From Entoloma clypeatum (taxonomy: Eukaryota > Basidiomycota > Agaricomycetes > Agaricales > Entolomataceae), in contig OY751494.1 in the NCBI GenBank assembly GCA_963565915.1, positions 2,418,001-2,482,000 of the forward strand: DNA of 64,000 nt. Direction: 5' to 3'. The notes beneath the pieces are model-generated. The model had not been told where the DNA came from, searched no databases, and saw nothing but the letters and a program-made list of their open reading frames with translations. Made by a program: the position numbers and the translations under genes. Shown here one piece after another: positions 56,327 to 64,000 of the stretch (position 1 is the first letter of the stretch; every line of letters begins with the position of its first letter).

Positions 56327-59300
56327 ATGCGGGGTGAACTCGCGATCCTACTAAACCCGGGGATGAGTCTGAGTCTCGTTAACATTGGCCCTAATCGAAA
56401 TCACTTGGATTACTTACTAATCATCCGATTTTGGGAGTTGGCCCAGAAACTTCCAAGTACATACACACTTGGAGAGTCGCCGGATCCTCGCGAGCCATTT
56501 CCTACCTGAAACGCTGCATGGACGCGGTTGATAACGCTCATAATGTCCCACTACCACTCTCCCCTCCTGTGGCCAGGCGCCATCTTCACGATGAAAATTC
56601 AATCACGAGTTCGCATGCCAGCGACGACCAACCCCTCCCAGAGGAATCCCCGCTGGTAAATCATGTCGACGCAACAGAAACGGAGGGGTTTGAACGCCCC
56701 CATGCAGACGACGATGAGGTGGAAGGGCAGAACGAAGCGTATTCAATCTACCCTGACTCTGGACCAACGGAGAAGGATGGGCAAGATGAGGCGGTTCAGC
56801 ACGTTGCCACCATTCCAGAGTCAACGCCTTCCACAGAGGCACTCCCAGAAATGGTACAGGAGACTGCGCAACGTCCTCGGTCTTCAATCGCGCATCTAGA
56901 AGACGTTCAACCCGCCCATGAAACGTCGATTGCTCCGGACCCAAACTCACCAACTGCCCCGAAACACAGACGTTCCTTGACGATCTCCAAAGGCCACATC
57001 GTATCTGTTGTTCTTATCTCCACTGCTTTGGAGGTGATTGCTTCGTCGAAGGAAGCAAAACGCTCTACCCCGCTTCGCGAAAGCACTCAGCAGGCCCTTG
57101 ACCTGATACGCGCAGACCAAGGCGGAGATCGCCCTCGCGAGATATTTGAGCCCTTGCGTCTTGCTTGTGAGACGCGCAACGAAAAACTAATGATTGCTAG
57201 CTTAGACTGCATCTCCAAGCTTATCTCTTACTCATTCTTCATCGAGGACGAAATGTCTGCCCCTCATATCCCTCCCTCTCCGCCTCCATCTCCTCGACAT
57301 AATTTCCGGAACCCAGCTGCAGGCACATCACAGTCGTCTTTGCCGCAGCCATCTCTAGTCGACCTGGTAGCTCATACCATAACATCCTGCCATACTGAAA
57401 ATACTCCGGAAACCGTTTCTTTGCAGATCGTGAAGGCTCTACTTTCACTGGTTCTATCTCCGACGATTCTCGTTCATCACTCCTCGTTGCTTAAGGCTGT
57501 GCGGACCGTATATAATGTCTTCCTTCTTAGTACCGACCCAGTGAATCAGATGGTAGCACAAGGCGGCCTGACACAAATGGTCCATCATGTTTTCAGCCGG
57601 TGTAGAACTGATGGGGCTAACACCGACCACATCGTCGTCTCTCTCAGTGCCCAAGAGAGCATGTTACCTTCCGCTAGAGGATCATTTGCAATTCCAACGC
57701 CGGAGCCAGATGCCCAGTCTTTTGAAAGCACTCGATCAGAGGACCGAACATTAAAGGATGAAGGCTTCAGCTCGGTGACGTCGCTTTCATTACCCCGAAA
57801 TGAGGGCGAGGAGCAAGGACAACGGGAAGTGCCGCAAGCTTTAGCCAACCTGTGTGTTACGTTCATTATAAACACGTTCCAGGAAAACTAAAGAAACCTT
57901 TCATGTCCTAGACAGGTATTTGAGAAACCTAATCCCTTGGACCGCCTGGCTGAGGTGGAGCATGGTCATGATATGAGACCTAGAGATCTGTTCATCAAAG
58001 ATGCATTTCTAGTCTTTCGTGCTTTATGCAAACTGACCATGAAGCCACTTAATAATGAAAGGTTTGTTGCTATAAAACAATTTCATTTGCCGATTGAAAC
58101 CTTTGATTAGTGAACGGGATCTCAAATCACACGCTATGCGCTCCAAGCTCCTTTCGCTTCATCTCATTTTGACGGTCTTGAACTCACACATGCCTTTATT
58201 GGTGGACCCTGGTTCTGTCATCCACTCCAGCTCTTCGAATGAAGCAACGAATTTTGTTCATGCAATCAATCAGTATCTCTGCTTGAGCTTGAGCCGAAAT
58301 GCTGTCAGTCCTGTCCCACAGGTCTTCGAAATCAGTGTTGAAATATTCTGGCGGGTTCTATCGGGTATGCGAACGAAGTTGAAGGCATGTACTCAACCGA
58401 AATATTTACACTTGCCTCCGCTGACTACCAAGTAGAAAGAAATAGAAGTCCTTCTGCACGAGATCTTCCTTCCGATTCTGGAGATGAGGACGTCGACGCT
58501 GAAACAGAAGGCAGTAATCCTGGCAATGCTTTCGCGGTTATGTCAGGATCCTCAAGCCCTTGTGGAGATCTATCTTAATTACGACTGTGACAGTGAGGCT
58601 GTGGATAATATATACGAGCAGTGAGTCATAGTGTCCTTGATATTTTCATCTTCTCTGACCGTGATACCAGCCTCATTAACATTGTCTCGAAAATGGGCAC
58701 CACATCTTCTGCCACTACTCAGAAGAACAACGAACCTCCGAGCCCCGCTCTCAGCCCCACTAACAAAAACCAAGCAGTGGGGACCCCCCCTTCTCTTAGC
58801 ACAGCCATGCTATCAGTCCCAGGAACGGTAGATACATCGGTCATAGGTCTATCCGAAAGCCAATTAAAGAGGCAAGGACTTGAATGTCTTGCTTCGGTTC
58901 TACGATCCCTTGTTGCTTGGGGGACGGCTGCGGGCAAGACTGCCGATGAACCCCTTGCCACCCCCGCAAAATTTAATGCAGGAGAGGATTTCCCGGTTAC
59001 ACCAGAAGTAGACAAGCTATCGGTGGCAGCTGCAAGTGCAGAAACTCTGCGCCAACCTACACCCGATATCGCGGACGACCCCACTAAGTTCGAAAGCGCC
59101 AAACAGAAGAAAACTACCCTTTTGGAGGGTATCAAGAAGTTCAATTTCAAGCCGAAAAGGGTTAGCAAGGTGTACCCACTACCATACAGTATCGCTCATC
59201 ACATCTCCAGGGCATCGAATTCCTCGTTGAAACCGGTTTTATTCCGAGCATAGCTCCACGGGATGTAGCTAGATTCCTCCTTACTACTGACGGTCTTAGC

Positions 59301-62300
59301 AAGTCGATGATAGGCGAACATCTGGGCGAAGGGTCCGTTGACGTTATCTCCCTTTAACTTGTTCTCAAAATGCCATAGGGAGGAAGAAAATGTGGCAACG
59401 ATGCATGCGTTTGTTGATATGCTCGACTTCAAAGACCTTCCTTTTGTTGATGCTTTGAGGTTGTTTTTGCAATCCTTCCGCCTGCCTGGCGAGTCACAGA
59501 AAATTGATCGCTTCATGCTCAAGTTCGCCGAACGTTATATCGCAGGAAATGCCAAAACTCCATTCGCCAACGCCGGTAAGGTATTTCGAAGGATCCGGAC
59601 ACTGAAGGTGTTGATAACATTTTCAAGACACGGCATATGTGCTTGCGTATTCGGTAGTCATGCTCAATACCGATGCACACAGTCCGCAGGTCAAGAAGCG
59701 GATGACGAAGGCAGATTTTCTCAAAAACAATCGAGGTATAAACGACAATAATGACCTCCCCGAAGAGTTTATGGCGAACATCTATGATGATATCGTGACG
59801 AATGAAATCAGAATGAAGGATGAGGTTGAGGTCGCCCTTCCCCTCAATGCGACAGGTCCAGGGCTCGCGAATGCCATTGCCAATGTTGGTAGGGATCTTC
59901 AAAAGGAGGCATACGTGATGCAATCAAATGGTATGGCAACTAAAACAGAGGTACATATCTTCCCTACTCCAATCACTTCACATGAGAAATTCTTCGTAGG
60001 CGCTGTTTCGGACGATGATGCGTTCACAACGTCGATCCAAAGGCGGTGAACATTTCTTCAGCGCATCACATTTTGTGCATGTCCGACCCATGTTCGAAGT
60101 CGCTTGGATCCCGTTTTTGGCCGGTCTATCAGGTCCTCTCCAAGACACCGATGATCTCGAAGTCGTCGAGTTGTGTTTAGATGGCTTCAAGAACGCTATT
60201 AGAATCGTGTGTTTCTTTGATCTCGAGCTACAGCGGAATGGCTTCGTGACAACACTGGCAAAATTCACCTTCCTGAACAACCTGGGTGAGATGAAGACGA
60301 AAAACATGGAAGCCATCAAAGCTCTACTTGATGTTGCAGTCACAGAAGGCAATAACCTGAGGGGTTCATGGCATGAAGTCTTGACATGCGTTAGTCAGCT
60401 TGAACATATGCAACTCATCAGTGGTGGTGTCGAGATGCCAGAATCAGGACGAAAAGGGTTTGCCTCTTTCTAAATTACATAGTCAAACTCATTTCACGAT
60501 CCCACAGCCGCACCCGTAAACTCCCTACGGAGGAGCTCGCCAACGAGAGTCGTTCAACACACATTACCGTGGCAGCTGATATGGTCTTCTCTCTCAGTCA
60601 TTTCTTGTCAGGCGTATGTTTCCGCGTTTTTCCATCTTTCCATCTGACGTTTGGACTTGACTCGCCATCGTTATGCAGACTGCAATCGTTGATTTCGTTC
60701 AGGCCCTGAGCGATGTCTCTTGGGAAGAGATCCAGTCTTCTGGACTATCTCAACATCCACGACTCTTCAGTCTCCAAAAACTAGTCGAAATCTCATATTA
60801 CAACATGGCTCGGATTCGCCTCGAATGGTCAAATCTATGGGATATCCTTGGGGAACATTTCAAACTAGTACGTTCTTAATTCGTCAGATTTATGAGAAGA
60901 TAATCTAGCGATTTAGGTGTGTTGCCATAACAACCCACATGTCGGCTTTTTTGCCTTGGATTCTCTTCGCCAGCTTGCGATGCGTTTCCTGGAGAAGGAA
61001 GAACTGCCCCATTTCAAATTCCAGAAAGATTTTCTGAAGCCATTCGAGTACACGATGATCCATAACCAGAACCCCGAAGTTCGGGACATGGTATGCATGT
61101 TTTGGGCTCAGCTGCAAAGGTTCACCAATCATACTTTTGTAGGTCTTGCAGTGTTTACAGCAGATGATACAAGCGCGCGTACAGAATATGCGATCTGGAT
61201 GGCGAACTATGTTTGGGGTGTTCTCTGCTGCGTCCAAAGTTCTGACAGGTATGCTTGTCTTATTCGACAGATGATGCGTTTACGACTCATTGACAGAACG
61301 AATCGCTAATTCTGCCTTCGAAATTGTGACAAGGCTCAACAGAGATCATTTCACTGCCATCGTTCGACACGGAGCTTTTGCTGATCTTACTGTGTGCATT
61401 ACAGAATTTTGCAAAGTTAGCAAGTACCAGAAAATCAGTTTATTGGCCATTGCTATGCTACGCAATGTCATTCCAGTCATGTTGGAATGTCCTGAATGCT
61501 CTCTAGCCGCCAGTTCCGGTAATTTGGAGGAGGATGCGATGATCAAGTTTTGGTTCCCTGTCTTGTTCGGTTTCTATGATATCATCATGAATGGTGAAGA
61601 CCTCGAAGTTCGACGGCTGTATGTCTTGTATATGTCCTTGGACACAACATTGACCTCCTATATAGGGCCCTTGATTCGTTATTCACCACTCTCAAGACCC
61701 ACGGCGCGACTTACCCCGTGGAATTCTGGGACACAGTCTGCCAAGAGCTCCTCTTCCCGATTTTCGCTGTCTTGAAGTCCAGTCAAGATCTTTCACGATT
61801 TACAACGCAGGAGGACATGAGCGTCTGGCTCTCCACGACAATGATTCAGGCTCTGCGGGATCTCATTGGCTTGTACACTTTTTACTTCGACATTCTCGAA
61901 CGTTTCCTTGACGGTTTATTGGATTTGTTATGCGTCTGCATTTGTCAAGGTTTGAAGGGAATCTTACCATCCGCCTCTCAAATCACTGATGGTAAGAACA
62001 GAGAATGACACCCTAGCACGCATTGGAACTTCTTGCTTGCAGCAGCTTCTCGAGAAGAACGTTGCTAAACTGAGCCCTATGCGATGGGAACGAGTAACGA
62101 CTACATTCGTTAAACTATTCAGGACAACTACACCTCATCAGCTATTCGATGAGAGCCTTCGGGTGGAGATAGACGGTCCTTCGGCTGAATTCAACGATGG
62201 TACAAGTCTGTTGCAGCAATGCCTGCACAAAATGGCGTCTGACGAATTCTAGACTACAATGGTCAAAGCATTTTACCAGCGCCGCTTTCCCCCAATAGCG

Positions 62301-63121
62301 AGCAACAAAAAATTGATCCTAGGCCTTCACACACAGATCGCCGTCGAGTTTTCAAGCAGATCATTGTCAAATGCGTTCTTCAACTACTTCTAATAGAAAC
62401 CATGAACGACCTTCTCCGCAACGACAATGTGTACACGACAATGCCCCCAGAGCAGTTGTTGCGTCTAATGGGAGTTTTGGATCACAGCTACCAGTTTGCA
62501 CGCATGTTCAATGATGACAAGGAACTCCGAACTGGACTATGGAAAGTCGGTATGTCATTTATTCCATGGAGCCCTTTTCGCGTCATTCCTACGCCAACTC
62601 AGGCTTCATGAAACATTTGCCAAATCTCCTTAAACAAGAGTCCAGTAGTGCCGCAACGCTAGTCCATGTGCTGTTGCACATGTACTATGACCCTCGCCCT
62701 CACCACCAGGCTGCCCGTCCGCAAATCGCAGAGCGATTACTGCCGTTCGTTACCTCCTTTTATTGTGTTGAGTGTCCACCGGCTTACCAACAGGTGATAG
62801 TTTGGGCCTTGGCGTGGTGCAAGATTATAATAATCTGCGTGCTGATACCCAAAGCAAAAACATTGCCGCGTGGACTCCTGTCGTGGCCGAAATCCTCGAA
62901 GGTTTCTGTCGTTTTGACGATAAGGCTGTGAGTGCGCAACAACTCTTTTTGCGACAAGCGCTCAAGTTTGCTCTTGCAAGTTTGCGAGGTATCTACCTGC
63001 TGTTTATCCCCATGCGGCGGAACTTCTTTCTCGAGAAATTGCTCCAGAAGTTCGGCAGACATTGAGGACGTATTTCTTGCGCGTGGGATATGCTCAAGGC
63101 ATCATAGAGACTTCATCGTGA
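56327..63121 (+). CDS. SEC7: Arf guanine-nucleotide exchange factor Sec7 (BIG type)
   Basis: Sec7 activates Arf at the trans-Golgi to form secretory vesicles. After a disordered acidic N-terminus come the DCB region ([40 protein letters not shown]), the HUS region ([36 protein letters not shown]), and the SEC7 domain. The SEC7 domain has [40 protein letters not shown] with the catalytic glutamate, and [22 protein letters not shown] repeats follow ([59 protein letters not shown]). It ends [13 protein letters not shown]. The exact start is unsure: conserved sequence ([19 protein letters not shown]) begins before the first downstream ATG (56518), so a small exon at 56327 (ATGCGG|gtgaac) is proposed. 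Confidence 0.9.
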
Positions 63122-63217
63122 ACTTTGTATTATTTATCTTACTTAAGTAATTGTATGTTTCCAGGATAATGCAAATAGTTTTTTGTGAGGTCATGGAGGC
63201 TTCCGAAGCCTCATGCA

Positions 63218-64000
63218 TCAGCGCTGATACCCATACACGCCACCTTGGTAAGGTTGTGCCCAACTAGTTGCGTGGGTGGTGAGAGCTGTAAAGTGCATAT
63301 CAGCATCTAGCACAACTACGACTGGGCTTCGTGTTCTTACTAGGTTGGATAGTTGTCGCGTTTTCATTTGCGAAAGTTCCTGACTTCATCTGGGCGAAGA
63401 CATTCGCAGGGGAGGTATCTTTAGTACTGCTGGAAGGGGAAACAGGGAGCGGGGGAGGTGATGGCGCTCCATTGTTGAATGGAGATTGGGCAAAGTTGGG
63501 ATTGAACCCCGTATATTCTTGACATTGAACTGAGATGATGCTTTAAGGACGACATCAGAGAACTCACGGCTTTGAATAGGAGTATATGGACTAGTATTCT
63601 GTACTGCATTGAGGCCATTAAAAGGTATACCAGTTGGTTGAGACATGAGCGGTTGAGTGCCGAGAATCCCAATAGGTTGCGAGACAGGGTATGAAGGTTG
63701 TGGCGGGTTGTGGAAAGGAGAAATCGGGGCTGGGCGCGAGGGGACAAAGCTATTGAAGCCCGTCTGCGTGGGTATCAAAGGCTGTAACAAGGTCTGGTTC
63801 GCTGGGACAGGAGCAAATGGACCTCGAGGACTGTTATAGGTCTGTGGTGATTGTTGAGAAGGGGGATTTATTTGAAGGTTCTGAAGAAGTTGCGCAATCG
63901 GGGAAGGCGAAGATCCCATACCAAGGCCAGCTTGGTAACTAGGGGGGATGACAGGCGGCGATGTCGATGGCGGAGGTTGTGCCGCGGGAGTTTGCTTCCG
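63218..64000 (-). CDS. Pro/Gln-rich protein, C-terminal part only (cut by window edge)
   Basis: The stop is at 63218-63220 and the gene runs off the right edge on the minus strand, so its N-terminus and any domain are unseen. The visible part is low-complexity: SPIAQLLQNLQINPPSQQSP, PLIPTQTGFNSFVPSRPAPI, SQPIGILGTQPLMSQPTGIP. After two introns it gives EYTGFNPNFAQSPFNNGAPS, then PANVFAQMKSGTFANENATT and the end SWAQPYQGGVYGYQR. NPF-like and Pro/Gln repeats with an NVFAQMKSG segment are typical of endocytic or Arf-GAP/epsin-type adaptors, but no such domain is in view. The identity is left open. Confidence 0.6.

Noticed and set aside
1..64000. Mobile elements, CRISPR arrays, tRNA or rRNA genes, natural-product cluster
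   Set aside because: No transposase, reverse transcriptase, terminal repeats, spaced repeats, tRNA boxes or biosynthetic core enzyme were seen. The gene set is dispersed housekeeping.

Overview
The window is a gene-dense stretch of nuclear DNA from a filamentous basidiomycete, most likely an Agaricomycete (mushroom-forming fungus). I infer this from compact genes packed on both strands, many introns of about 45-65 nt with GT..AG ends, an N-terminal lysophospholipid acyltransferase signature (MEKFSAYRDLGTGIQPF) close to yeast Loa1, a Zn2Cys6 regulator with a fungal-specific domain, a DASH subunit, and a secreted double-psi beta-barrel protein. I see no transposon, CRISPR array, tRNA, rRNA or prophage. 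Almost all coding sequences had to be rebuilt by reading across introns, so outer coordinates are firmer than each internal junction.

Layout from left to right. 0.5-3.8 kb: proteasome alpha2, a 1-Cys peroxiredoxin and the CTD phosphatase Ssu72, all on minus. 4.1-5.7 kb: an F-box/LRR-like gene that changes reading frame. 6-10 kb: the ER SNARE Ufe1/syntaxin-18, the Golgi membrane protein Tvp38 and the acyltransferase Loa1. 10.1-17.2 kb (minus): an SR-type splicing factor, a cystathionine gamma-synthase-like PLP enzyme and a Zn2Cys6 transcription factor. 17.4-25.3 kb: a secreted DPBB protein, the SSU-processome WD40 protein Dip2/Utp12, aspartyl aminopeptidase and Imp4. 25.5-31.4 kb (minus): arginyl-tRNA-protein transferase Ate1, the tiny DASH subunit Dad4, a PROPPIN (Atg18/Hsv2 type) and a Cys/His-rich gene of unknown function. 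31.5-41.7 kb: Ncs1, Emc3, Vti1, a Kch1/Prm6-type channel, the GTPase Drg1/Rbg1, Alg8 and Vma21. 42-48.5 kb: a Ser/Pro-rich unknown, the ribonucleotide reductase small subunit, Imp2 and two poorly resolved unknown genes. 48.5-63.1 kb: an Slh1/ASCC3-type Ski2-like helicase, a kynurenine aminotransferase and the Arf-GEF Sec7. The right edge cuts a Pro/Gln-rich gene.

The genes are mainly housekeeping and do not form one pathway. There is a loose concentration of secretory-pathway genes (UFE1, TVP38, EMC3, VTI1, ALG8, VMA21, NCS1, SEC7) and of ribosome or RNA factors (DIP2, IMP4, SLH1, DRG1, SR protein, SSU72). I did not find a new multi-gene system. The most noteworthy signals are structural: head-to-head genes whose start codons overlap or nearly touch, an 11-nt and a 14-nt microexon, a first coding exon that is only ATG, an F-box frame break, a helicase that ends early with an altered second motif II, a peroxisomal-type C-terminus on a sulfur-amino-acid enzyme, and a few unrecognised genes.
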